In this document: in pieces, positions 25,997 to 33,854 of the stretch
How positions within the stretch are numbered: the first letter of the stretch is position 1
Layout: each line of letters opens with the position of its first letter
NCBI GenBank assembly: GCA_009692395.1
Contig: SHZG01000003.1
Coordinates: 1 to 37,701, forward strand
Source of the DNA: Methylococcales bacterium
GTDB taxonomy: Bacteria; Pseudomonadota; Gammaproteobacteria; Methylococcales; Methylomonadaceae
Reading direction: 5' to 3'
DNA length: 37,701 nucleotides
Notes under the pieces: generated by a model
Database searches by the model: none
What the model saw: only the letters and a program-made list of their open reading frames with translations
What the model was told of the DNA's origin: nothing
Made by a program: the position numbers and the translations under genes

Positions 25997-26013
25997 CGCA
26001 CCAAAATAGAGTA
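25997..26013 (+). promoter_or_regulatory. Possible NtrC-binding site upstream of ntrB
   Basis: GCACCAAAAT (25998-26007) matches the left half of the enterobacterial NtrC site (TGCACCAAAATGGTGCA). The right half is degenerate. It lies about 65 bases upstream of the sigma-54 promoter, a fitting distance for an enhancer. Confidence 0.4.
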
Positions 26014-26061
26014 AAATCAATAAAATCTGGGGTTAATGCACTATAATAACGCACAACAAAA

Positions 26062-26077
26062 TGGCACATACCCTGCA
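26062..26077 (+). promoter_or_regulatory. Sigma-54 (RpoN) promoter of ntrBC
   Basis: TGGCACATACCCTGCA matches the -24/-12 consensus TGGCACRNNNNTTGCW at all fixed positions except one (C for the first T of TTGC). GG and GC have the required 10-base spacing. It is about 85 bases ahead of the ntrB start and in a 186-base intergenic gap. Confidence 0.75.
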
Positions 26078-26161
26078 AAAAGCCAGCTCACTATTTTTGG
26101 TCTATAACTTGCTTGCATTAGAATAAGACCTTTATTTTTCAACAATCTTATTCAAAAAGTG

Positions 26162-27211
26162 ATGCACAAGCGCGTACTCGATAACCTAACCACCGCTGTT
26201 TTGCTATTTAATCGTGATTTAACACTCACTTATATCAATGCAGCTGGTGAAATTATTTTGGCTGATAGAGAAAGGCATTTAGTCGGTCATAATGCCTGCC
26301 AGTTATTTAAATTGTCCAATCCCTCTCTGCTAGCTAACTTAAAACAATGCCTGACGATGGCAGAACCGTTAGTGGCTTACTCCACTATTTTTAGTCGTCT
26401 GGGGCAGAGTGTCACCATTAATCTCAGTGCAACTCCGTTATTACAAGATGATCAAGTGCAGGAAGTATTAGTTGAATTGCAACAAATAGACCACCATCTG
26501 CGAATTACTAAAGATGAGCAGTTATTAGCGCAACAAAACACCGCACGGTTATTAGTCAGAGGCTTAGCCCATGAAATTAAAAATCCCTTAGGTGGTCTGC
26601 GCGGCGCGGCACAATTGCTAGATTTAGAATTACAGTCTCCTGAATTAAAAGAATACACGCAGATTATTATGGCTGAGTCCGACCGATTGCAGGCCTTAAT
26701 GGATAAAATGCTGGGCCCGAATAAACTGCCTAATAAAAACACACTCAATATCCATGAAGTGTTAGAGCGTGTCAGGAGTGTGGTGCAAGCTGAATCTATT
26801 GGCAATCTCAGTATTCAATGTGATTACGACCCTAGCATTCCTGAGATTCATGCCGATAAAGATCAACTCATTCAAGCTCTGTTAAACATCACCCGAAACG
26901 CCGTACAAGCGACCGAAGGCAAAGGTAATATTCTCATCAAAACCCGCATTCATCGTCATGTCACCATTGGACGCAAACGCCATAAAATCGCCTTAAAGTG
27001 CGACATTATTGATGATGGTTTAGGGATAGAACCAGAGATGATGAAACAAATATTTTATCCGATGGTAACAGGGCGCGCCGATGGTACGGGCTTAGGTTTG
27101 TCTATTGCCCAAGCACTCATTAATCAACATGACGGTTTAATTGAATGCAGCAGCGAATTGGGTCATACCGTATTTTCAATTTTTTTACCCTTAGGCACAG
27201 GCAATGAATAA
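26162..27211 (+). CDS. glnL: Nitrogen regulation sensor histidine kinase NtrB
   Basis: NtrB (GlnL) phosphorylates or dephosphorylates NtrC in response to PII, reporting nitrogen status. The roughly 349-residue cytoplasmic protein has no membrane segment: a PAS domain (about 5-110), a HisKA dimerisation domain with the phosphoacceptor His in GLAHEIKNPLGGLRGAAQ (about residue 137), then HATPase motifs: N box LLNITRNAVQA, G1 DDGLGIEP, G2 DGTGLGLSIAQ. ATG at 26162 is used; GTG at 26159 is in frame and neither has a strong ribosome-binding site. Its end overlaps ntrC by 8 bases. glnA is not adjacent, unlike the enteric glnALG operon. Confidence 0.95.
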   Translation: MHKRVLDNLTTAVLLFNRDLTLTYINAAGEIILADRERHLVGHNACQLFKLSNPSLLANLKQCLTMAEPLVAYSTIFSRLGQSVTINLSATPLLQDDQVQEVLVELQQIDHHLRITKDEQLLAQQNTARLLVRGLAHEIKNPLGGLRGAAQLLDLELQSPELKEYTQIIMAESDRLQALMDKMLGPNKLPNKNTLNIHEVLERVRSVVQAESIGNLSIQCDYDPSIPEIHADKDQLIQALLNITRNAVQATEGKGNILIKTRIHRHVTIGRKRHKIALKCDIIDDGLGIEPEMMKQIFYPMVTGRADGTGLGLSIAQALINQHDGLIECSSELGHTVFSIFLPLGTGNE

Positions 27212-28625
27212 ATCAGAAACCGTTTGGATAGTTGATGATGATAAGTCAATTCGTTGGGTCGTAGAAAAAGCCCTGCAAAAAACCGATTTTATCACCCGCA
27301 GTTTTTCCGATGCTCAGGTGTTACTCAATGCGTTGCAAACTGACTTGCCTGATGCCTTAATAACCGATATTCGTATGCCCAACATGGATGGACTAACGTT
27401 ATTAGACACACTGCAACACAGTCATCCCGATTTACCTGTGATTGTTATGACTGCGCATTCCGATTTAGAAAGCGCGGTGTCTGCCTTTCATGGCGGCGCA
27501 TTTGACTATTTACCCAAGCCATTTGATATTAAAGCAGTGGTTGAATTAGCGCAACGTGCCTGCATTCACAGCCAACAACGTAAAAACGCAGTTATGCACA
27601 TTGCTACCGATGTGACTGTCGCAACCACGCCAGAAATTATTGGAGAAGCCCCTGCGATGCAGGAGGTATTTCGTGCTATTGGACGGTTGGCACGGTCTCA
27701 CATTACCGTCTTAATTAATGGCGAATCAGGCACAGGTAAAGAATTAGTCGCTAAAGCCTTACATCGTCATAGTCCACGCAGTGGCAAACCTTTTATCGCG
27801 CTTAACATGGCGGCGATTCCTAAAGATTTAATGGAATCTGAATTATTTGGTCATGAAAAAGGCTCATTTACGGGGGCAGCCCAGCGTCGTGCAGGGCGTT
27901 TTGAACAAGCCAATGGAGGGACATTATTTCTGGATGAAATAGGCGATATGCCCGCAGAGCTACAAACACGCTTATTGCGGGTGTTAGCGGACGGTGAGTT
28001 TTATCCTGTGGGTTCGTATTCATCAATCAAAGCCGATGTGCGTATTATTGCGGCGACGCATCAAAATTTTGAAACCTTAGTAGAACAAGGGCTATTTCGC
28101 GAAGATTTATTCCATAGGCTCAATGTGATTCGTATCCATATTCCGCCGCTACGCGAACGTAAACAAGATATTCCACTGTTACTACGCCACTTTTTGCAAC
28201 AAGCCGCAAAGGAGCTAAACGCAGAAATCAAAGTATTAAAACCCGAAGCCGAAGCCTTTTTAAGCACCTTAGACTGGGCGGGTAATGTGCGACAACTAGA
28301 AAATACTTGCCGCTGGTTGACAGTGATGGCATCGGGTCGAGAAATTCATTTACACGATTTACCGCCTGAGTTTCTTAACAGATCTATTGAAAACCCTCAT
28401 ATCGACGGCAACTGGGAGATACTTCTTCGATCATTCATTGATACACAGCTACTCAACAAAGAAGCGGCGATTGCTACACACGTTATTGATTGTGTTGAAA
28501 GTTTGTTAATCAAAGCCGCCTTAGATTACACCCAAGGCAAACGCCACGAAGCCGCGCGGTTATTAGGCTATGGTAGAAATACCCTGACTCGAAAAATAAA
28601 AGAATTGGATATAGCTGTCCCTTAA
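27204..28625 (+). CDS. glnG: Nitrogen regulation response regulator NtrC
   Basis: NtrC (GlnG) is the sigma-54-dependent enhancer-binding activator of nitrogen genes. The 473-residue protein has a receiver domain with phosphoacceptor Asp55 (ALITDIRMPNMDG) and the KPFD lysine, an AAA+ domain with Walker A GESGTGKE (173-180), the sigma-54-contact loop GSFTGA (220-225, Ser instead of the usual Ala) and Walker B GGTLFLDEIGD, and a C-terminal Fis-type helix-turn-helix (AARLLGYGRNTLTRKIKEL). It overlaps ntrB. A sigma-54 promoter with a half NtrC site upstream of ntrB suggests that NtrC controls its own operon. Confidence 0.96.
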   Translation: MNKSETVWIVDDDKSIRWVVEKALQKTDFITRSFSDAQVLLNALQTDLPDALITDIRMPNMDGLTLLDTLQHSHPDLPVIVMTAHSDLESAVSAFHGGAFDYLPKPFDIKAVVELAQRACIHSQQRKNAVMHIATDVTVATTPEIIGEAPAMQEVFRAIGRLARSHITVLINGESGTGKELVAKALHRHSPRSGKPFIALNMAAIPKDLMESELFGHEKGSFTGAAQRRAGRFEQANGGTLFLDEIGDMPAELQTRLLRVLADGEFYPVGSYSSIKADVRIIAATHQNFETLVEQGLFREDLFHRLNVIRIHIPPLRERKQDIPLLLRHFLQQAAKELNAEIKVLKPEAEAFLSTLDWAGNVRQLENTCRWLTVMASGREIHLHDLPPEFLNRSIENPHIDGNWEILLRSFIDTQLLNKEAAIATHVIDCVESLLIKAALDYTQGKRHEAARLLGYGRNTLTRKIKELDIAVP

Positions 28626-28668
28626 AATTGTCGGGCATAAAAACGCAACGCGCTTTACAATAAGCAGC

Positions 28669-29676
28669 ATGAAATCGTTAATAATATCCCTAGTGCTGCT
28701 CATTACCCTCAGTGGCTGTATGCCCATGATTCATCCGCTGGGGATGAAAAATCAATCTGCCAGCCTCAGTGAAACCACTTTTTTCACCGAAGATGGCGTG
28801 GCGTTGCCATTACGTCATTGGCTACCAAAAACAGAGGTAAACGCTGTCCTTATCGCGTTACATGGCTTTAACGATTACAGTCATTTTTTTGCCGCACCCG
28901 CTGAGTATTTTAGCGGCTTAGGTATTGCCTGTTTTGCTTATGATCAACGTGGATTTGGTGCCTCGCCTAGTCGTGGTTTGTGGGCAGGCAGTGCAACCTA
29001 TATCTATGATTTACAAGTGCTAGTGCGGCTGTTAAAGCAACGTTATCCCAATCGCCCCGTGTATTTGCTGGGTGAAAGTATGGGCGGCGCGGTTATCATG
29101 ACGGCAATGACTCAAACAACCATGCCCACTGTTGATGGCATTATTCTTTCAGCCCCCGCCCTGTGGGCGCGAGACACCATGCCGTGGTATCAAACCAGCT
29201 TATTATGGACAATTGCCCACAGTATGCCGTGGTTATCGCTCACAGGCAGTGGTCTAAAAGTGATGGCTTCCGATAATATCCCCATGCTCCGTGCCTTAGG
29301 ACGTGATCCACTCGTCATTAAAGCAACCCGTGTAGAAGCCATGTATGGGCTAACGGATTTAATGGATACCGCGTTTAACAATACCCGCGCCCTGCATAAA
29401 AATACCCTGATACTGTACGGTGAAAAAGACGAGATTATTCCCAAAGAACCGACTTATACCTTTCTTAACACGTTACTCGCCAGCGATAGCACTCATAAAA
29501 CCATCGCCATTTATCCACACGGCTATCATTTGTTATTGCGTGATTTACAAGCACCAACCGCGTGGCAGGACATAGCAACATGGATTCATCACAGTACCGA
29601 TAAACTACCTTCGGGTGCCGATGACCACGCAAAACACATTTTAGCCACGTTTAACAGCAAGTTATCAGCACAATAG
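28669..29676 (+). CDS. Lipoprotein alpha/beta hydrolase (lysophospholipase / monoglyceride-lipase-like)
   Basis: A 335-residue serine hydrolase. It starts with a lipoprotein signal peptide, MKSLIISLVLLITLSGCMPM, with lipobox LSGC (Cys17), so it should be membrane-anchored in the periplasm or outer membrane. The oxyanion segment ALHGFNDYSHFF, nucleophile elbow GESMGG, acid GEKDEIIP and His in YPHGYHLLLRD complete the triad, in the pattern of Hydrolase_4 lysophospholipases and monoacylglycerol lipases. It lies 69 bases upstream of mlaF, the start of the phospholipid-transport operon, which suggests (by inference) a role in envelope lipid turnover. The preceding gene ntrC is in the same direction, 43 bases away. 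Confidence 0.88.
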   Translation: MKSLIISLVLLITLSGCMPMIHPLGMKNQSASLSETTFFTEDGVALPLRHWLPKTEVNAVLIALHGFNDYSHFFAAPAEYFSGLGIACFAYDQRGFGASPSRGLWAGSATYIYDLQVLVRLLKQRYPNRPVYLLGESMGGAVIMTAMTQTTMPTVDGIILSAPALWARDTMPWYQTSLLWTIAHSMPWLSLTGSGLKVMASDNIPMLRALGRDPLVIKATRVEAMYGLTDLMDTAFNNTRALHKNTLILYGEKDEIIPKEPTYTFLNTLLASDSTHKTIAIYPHGYHLLLRDLQAPTAWQDIATWIHHSTDKLPSGADDHAKHILATFNSKLSAQ

Positions 29677-29745
29677 ATTGACTTACTAGCGAGTAGTCAT
29701 AGAGAATACTCATCTCAGATTTGCAACCGAGACGCCAAGCACAGC

Positions 29746-30573
29746 ATGGATAATAGCCACACCCCTCAACACATCTTAGTCTCCGTTCGTGATTTAACCT
29801 TTTCTCGCGGCAACAATAAAATATTCGATGATATTTCACTAGACTTTGAACGCGGTAAAATCACCGCCATCATGGGGCCTAGCGGCACAGGTAAAACCAC
29901 GCTGCTGAAATTAATCGGCGGGCAGTTATACCCTGAAAAGGGCATCGTTACCGTTGATGGGCAAAACGTACACCAGTTACGCCGTAAAGAACTCTATGAA
30001 TTGCGCAAACGCATGGGAATGTTATTTCAAAGCGGTGCGTTGCTTACCGACATGAACGTTTACGATAACGTCGCCTTTCCACTGCGTGAACATACCCATT
30101 TGACCGAGTCCATGATTCGCTCCTTGGTGTTGATGAAATTACAAGCGGTCGGTTTACGCGGTGCGCATCAACTCATGCCCAATGAATTATCAGGCGGTAT
30201 GGCGCGGCGCGTGGCATTAGCCAGAGCCATTGCCCTAGACCCGATGATGATTTTGTACGATGAACCGTTCACGGGACAAGACCCGATTTCAATGGGCGTG
30301 TTAGTGTTGCTCATTAAAGCCTTGAATGAAACCTTAGGCTTAACCAGCATCATCGTCTCGCATGACGTGGAAGAAACCGCAAAAATTGCCGACTACATCT
30401 ACGTTATCGCCAACGGAAAAGTAGTCGATCACGGCACACCTGCGCAAATCGAACAATCATCATCCGAATGGGTACAGCAATTCATGCACGGCGCGGCAGA
30501 TGGCCCCGTACATTTTCATTATCCCGCTAAAGATTATGTGGATGATTTGTTATCTACTGGAAAACGCTATTAA
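29746..30573 (+). CDS. mlaF: Phospholipid transport ABC ATPase MlaF
   Basis: MlaF is the cytoplasmic ATPase of the MlaFEDB complex, which moves phospholipids between the inner membrane and the periplasm to keep outer-membrane asymmetry. The 275-residue protein has Walker A GPSGTGKTT, Q loop MLFQSGALLTDMN (the SGAL-type segment typical of MlaF), signature LSGGMARR, Walker B MMILYDEPFTGQDP and H-loop IIVSHDVEET. In intact operons mlaE follows immediately. Here a palindromic repeat and an inserted ATPase/TOPRIM pair separate it from mlaE by 1.66 kb. Confidence 0.95.
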   Translation: MDNSHTPQHILVSVRDLTFSRGNNKIFDDISLDFERGKITAIMGPSGTGKTTLLKLIGGQLYPEKGIVTVDGQNVHQLRRKELYELRKRMGMLFQSGALLTDMNVYDNVAFPLREHTHLTESMIRSLVLMKLQAVGLRGAHQLMPNELSGGMARRVALARAIALDPMMILYDEPFTGQDPISMGVLVLLIKALNETLGLTSIIVSHDVEETAKIADYIYVIANGKVVDHGTPAQIEQSSSEWVQQFMHGAADGPVHFHYPAKDYVDDLLSTGKRY

Positions 30574-30585
30574 TTAAATTAGCTT

Positions 30586-30667
30586 CGTAGGTTAGGTTGC
30601 GGCTCTTTCGCAACCCAACGATACCAAAGAAGGTTGGGTTGCCAAAAAGACGGCAACCCAACCTACG
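30586..30667. repeat. Dispersed palindromic repeat, family A (copy 2)
   Basis: Outer arms CGTAGGTTAGGTTGC and GGCAACCCAACCTACG enclose the same two hairpins as the copy at 21761-21845, including the shared stretch GGTTGGGTTGCCAAAAAGAC. It begins 12 bases after the mlaF stop, at the left edge of the cassette inserted in the mla operon. Confidence 0.9.
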
Positions 30668-30701
30668 AATTAATCATTTCATCTATTCTCAAGACTATAT
30701 T

Positions 30702-31666
30702 ATGACTGCACCAACAACCGCGCATTTTTTAACAGACATTGAAATTAAAGAGTTTAAATACTTTAAAGATTTTAAAGCGTCTGGATTTAAGCGTGTTAAT
30801 TTGATTGGAGGTAAGAATAATGTCGGTAAGACGGCGTTTATGGAGGTTTGTTATATTAATACACATTCAAATAATATTAATACAATGCTATCGTCTATTG
30901 TTAATGTTAATCATTCCCGTGAATATGTAAATATTGTTGATAAAAGTAAAATTGAACCAAGCCTTTTGGTTGTAATAAAAAAATGCACATCAAAATCTAA
31001 TATACGATTTGTAGACTTTGAATTTACAGATAAAGATGCAAAGCAACAATTTAAGTTTGCAATTGACATTGATGAAAAAATATTAATGGCAAAGATTTAA
31101 ACGCATCTATTCATTATGTATTAAATATAAAATTCATAGATACTTACGGATGGTCAGATGGAGAGTTAGCAATAGCGTATGAGGCGATTCAAAGGAATGA
31201 AAAAGAAAATTACCTTAGTCAGCTTGTTCAGGAATTTGATAACTCAATCGAAAGTTTTAAGTTAATGGGCGGAACTAAACCCGAATGCAAAAAACAAGGT
31301 GAATGGCAAAAAAGCACCGAATTCGGCGATGGTTTCAAACAGTATATCTCCATTATCTGCGCCCTTTATGCCTGTGAAAATGACTATTTATTTATTGATG
31401 AAATAGACAACGGTATTTATTACGACCACCTTGATAGATTATGGGAAATAATTTTAACGCTGTCTAAACAAACCAACTGCCAAATATTTGCCACTACCCA
31501 TTCAAAAGGAATGCTGGAATCTTTTGCACGAGTGGCTAAAAAATTAAACGCACAGGACGTTTCTTATACACGGTTAATAAGAAATAAAAAGCAGGAGTTA
31601 AAAAGCATTACGTTTAATTATGAAGGGTTGGAATATAGCTTTGAAAATAAACACGAGGTTAGATAA
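30702..31666 (+). pseudogene. AAA-type ATPase (AAA_15/OLD-like), homopolymer frameshift
   Basis: An ABC/SMC-type ATPase of about 320 residues. ATG 30702 begins MTAPTTAHFLTDIEIKEFKY, with Walker A GGKNNVGKTAF, the later LFIDEIDNGIYY (Walker B) and FATTHSK switch. This matches the OLD-type ATPases paired with TOPRIM nucleases. The first frame stops at 31098-31100. In the +2 frame the protein continues as INGKDLNASIHYVL through to TAA at 31664-31666 with no further stop. One extra A in A6 (31075-31080) restores the full protein. Its stop overlaps the next gene by one base (TAATG). Presumably inactive, unless slippage rescues it. Confidence 0.85.
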
Positions 31667-32234
31667 TGACTAAAATTACTATCCTGCATGAAGGCGTATT
31701 AGATAAAAAAGTCATTGAAGGTTTAATAAAACATATTGGATTAGACGAAAAGCTCATTGTGTGTTATCCAATGGGAGTAAAAAGCAACTTCTTTGACAAG
31801 AAATATCCTGCTTATATTTCGTTATCACTATCCGTTGAAAACGATGAAATCAATAAAGTTTTTTGATTCTCGATGCGGATAACTGCGACATGAATCAAGG
31901 CGGACTAATTAAAACCCAAGAAAAATTGCAGACGATGATTAAATCATTGGGTTTTGAATCAATCAGCCGTTTTTATATTACCCATGACCCACGAACAAAA
32001 GATAAAGAGGGCTTTATTGAATCGCTTTTATTATCAACTATTCCCGAAGAAAAAATGAATTGCATTGACCGTTTTTTAGAATGCACGGGGTTTGATAAAA
32101 AGGGTGGTGATAAATCAACTTATGAGCGAATCTATAAATCCATTGCGCACCCGCTTTCCCCGTATAATTTTGACCACATCCATTTCAACGAATTAAAAAC
32201 CAAATTAACCCAACTTTTTGCTGAATCAGAATAA
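31666..32234 (+). pseudogene. TOPRIM-like (DUF3226/DUF4435-type) protein, homopolymer frameshift
   Basis: The partner of the ATPase. It begins MTKITILHEGVLDKKVIEG (the first TOPRIM acidic strand, with Glu), and after T6 at 31859-31864 continues as LILDADNCDMN, the second acidic DxD motif, with PRTKDKEGFIESLLL (third acidic residue) downstream. The first frame ends at TGA 31864; one extra T restores a protein of about 190 residues ending at 32234. An ATPase next to a TOPRIM protein is the architecture of OLD, Gabija and PARIS phage-defence systems. The small, separate TOPRIM is closest in layout to PARIS (AriA/AriB), though I cannot confirm orthology. Confidence 0.75.
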
Positions 32235-32237
32235 AAT

Positions 32238-33020
32238 ATGATGCAATTTTTTCAACGCCTAGGCGCAGACACTCGTACCAGCTTTACTAAACTGGGGCGA
32301 GCGACTTACTTTCTTGTGGCAACCCTCGCGGGTATTCTGAGCGTGTTACCCAGACCGCGCTTATTAATGAATCAACTATTTTCAGTCGGGGTCTTATCAT
32401 TTTTGATTATCACCATTTCAGGCTTGTTTGTCGGTATGGTTCTGGGCTTGCAGGGCTTTTATATTCTGTCGGATTTTGGCGCGGAAGAAAGTTTGGGCAT
32501 TATGGTTGCCGCTTCTTTGGTGCGCGAATTGGGGCCAGTGGTAACGGCATTACTATTCGCAGGGAGAGCAGGTTCTGCACTCACTGCCGAGATAGGCTTG
32601 ATGAAAGCCACCGAACAATTGTCAGGCATGGAGATGATGGCGATTGATCCGATACGCCGTATTATTACGCCGCGATTTTTAGCGGGCTTTATATCCATGC
32701 CATTACTCGCCGTGTTATTCAGTGCAGTGGGTATTATCGGTGGGCAATTAGTCGGTTCTGGCTTGTTGGGCGTGGATGACGGCTCGTATTGGTCACAAAT
32801 GCAGAACCAGATTGATTTTTACGATGACATCATCAACGGCATTATTAAAAGCGTGATTTTTGGTTTTGTCACTTCGTGGATTGCCTTGTTTGAAGGCTAT
32901 GATGCCATTCCGACTTCCGAAGGTGTCAGCCGCGCCACTACACGCACGGTGGTCAATTCGGCATTCAGTATTTTAATTCTTGATTTTATTCTTACCGCAC
33001 TTATGTTTGGAGATAAGTAA
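32238..33020 (+). CDS. mlaE: Phospholipid transport permease MlaE
   Basis: MlaE is the transmembrane permease of the Mla complex. The 260-residue protein has an amphipathic start (MMQFFQRLGADTRTSF) then about five hydrophobic segments and the conserved cytoplasmic loop SLVRELGPVVTALLFAGRAG..ALTAEIGLMKATEQ that contacts MlaF. The ATG at 32238 comes only 3 bases after the stop of the inserted TOPRIM gene and no clear Shine-Dalgarno is visible just upstream, suggesting that the insertion removed the native leader or that translation is coupled to the preceding gene. Confidence 0.96.
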   Translation: MMQFFQRLGADTRTSFTKLGRATYFLVATLAGILSVLPRPRLLMNQLFSVGVLSFLIITISGLFVGMVLGLQGFYILSDFGAEESLGIMVAASLVRELGPVVTALLFAGRAGSALTAEIGLMKATEQLSGMEMMAIDPIRRIITPRFLAGFISMPLLAVLFSAVGIIGGQLVGSGLLGVDDGSYWSQMQNQIDFYDDIINGIIKSVIFGFVTSWIALFEGYDAIPTSEGVSRATTRTVVNSAFSILILDFILTALMFGDK

Positions 33021-33021
33021 T

Positions 33022-33507
33022 ATGCAGCACACCGCCACTCAAGATACACTGGTTGGTCTTTTTGTCACAGCAGGTATTGCTGGACTTTTTTTTCTTGCCT
33101 TGCAAGTCAGTAATCTCAGTTCGTTCGGTAGTGAGGAGACGTACACTGTCACTGCCAACTTTGAAAGCTCAGGCGGCTTGAAAGTAAAATCTGCCGTGTC
33201 TGCCGCTGGGGTTAAAATCGGCAAAGTCACTGCGATTCGTTTTGACCCAAAAACCTATCAATCAGTCGTCAGTATGGCGATTGAAAGCCAGTACGCCACG
33301 CTACCCGAAGACACCACTGCCAGTATTTTTACCGCTGGTTTATTAGGTGAACAATACGTCAATTTGGAAGCAGGTGGTTCAGATGATGTATTGAAAAATG
33401 GCAGCAAAATTGACATTACGCAATCGGCTATCATTCTCGAAAAAGTCATCGGTCAGTTTTTGTTCAAATCTGCTGAAGAAAAAGCCCAAGGGGAGAAAAA
33501 AGAGTGA
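33022..33507 (+). CDS. mlaD: Outer-membrane lipid asymmetry protein MlaD (MCE domain)
   Basis: MlaD is the inner-membrane-anchored MCE protein that forms a hexameric lipid channel in the periplasm. The 161-residue protein has an N-terminal membrane anchor (TLVGLFVTAGIAGLFFLAL) and one MCE domain (YTVTANFESSGGLKVKSAV..AGVKIGKVTAIRFD, then LLGEQYVNLE). GGAGATAAG ten bases upstream supports ATG at 33022 over earlier in-frame starts inside mlaE. The next gene is the STAS protein; there is no mlaC between them, where it usually sits. Confidence 0.95.
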   Translation: MQHTATQDTLVGLFVTAGIAGLFFLALQVSNLSSFGSEETYTVTANFESSGGLKVKSAVSAAGVKIGKVTAIRFDPKTYQSVVSMAIESQYATLPEDTTASIFTAGLLGEQYVNLEAGGSDDVLKNGSKIDITQSAIILEKVIGQFLFKSAEEKAQGEKKE

Positions 33508-33812
33508 GCAAACTAGCGATTATCGACCAAGGCGCGGGCGTTTTTGTTGTGGATGGTAATTTAACCTTTGCCAGCATTGATAAAAAAACCGTCAAATCGT
33601 TCGATTTTTTAAACACCAGCAAAGTCATCACTATTGATCTGGGACGTGTCGCGTGTACTGACAGTGCAGGTCTTGCACTGATGATTGAATGGATAAAACA
33701 CACGCGGTCACACAAAACCCAATTACGCTTTAAAAATATTCCAGAGCAATTACGCAATCTTGCCAAGCTCAGCGGTTTTGATCAATCCAGCCATTTTACA
33801 ACGGCTGACTAA
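33504..33812 (+). CDS. mlaB: STAS-domain protein MlaB
   Basis: MlaB is the small cytoplasmic STAS subunit that stabilises MlaF in the MlaFEDB complex. The 102-residue protein has the STAS pattern, with DLGRVACTDSAGLALMIEW (TDSAGL being the MlaB-type helix cap) and a final helix LRNLAKLSGFD. GTG at 33504 overlaps the mlaD stop by 4 bases. In most gammaproteobacteria mlaC comes before mlaB and a bolA-like gene after it. Both are absent here and murA follows directly. Confidence 0.9.
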   Translation: MSKLAIIDQGAGVFVVDGNLTFASIDKKTVKSFDFLNTSKVITIDLGRVACTDSAGLALMIEWIKHTRSHKTQLRFKNIPEQLRNLAKLSGFDQSSHFTTAD

Positions 33813-33854
33813 ACGCGCTGTTTCCCTTCACCTATCACCTAACACACCCCCATT

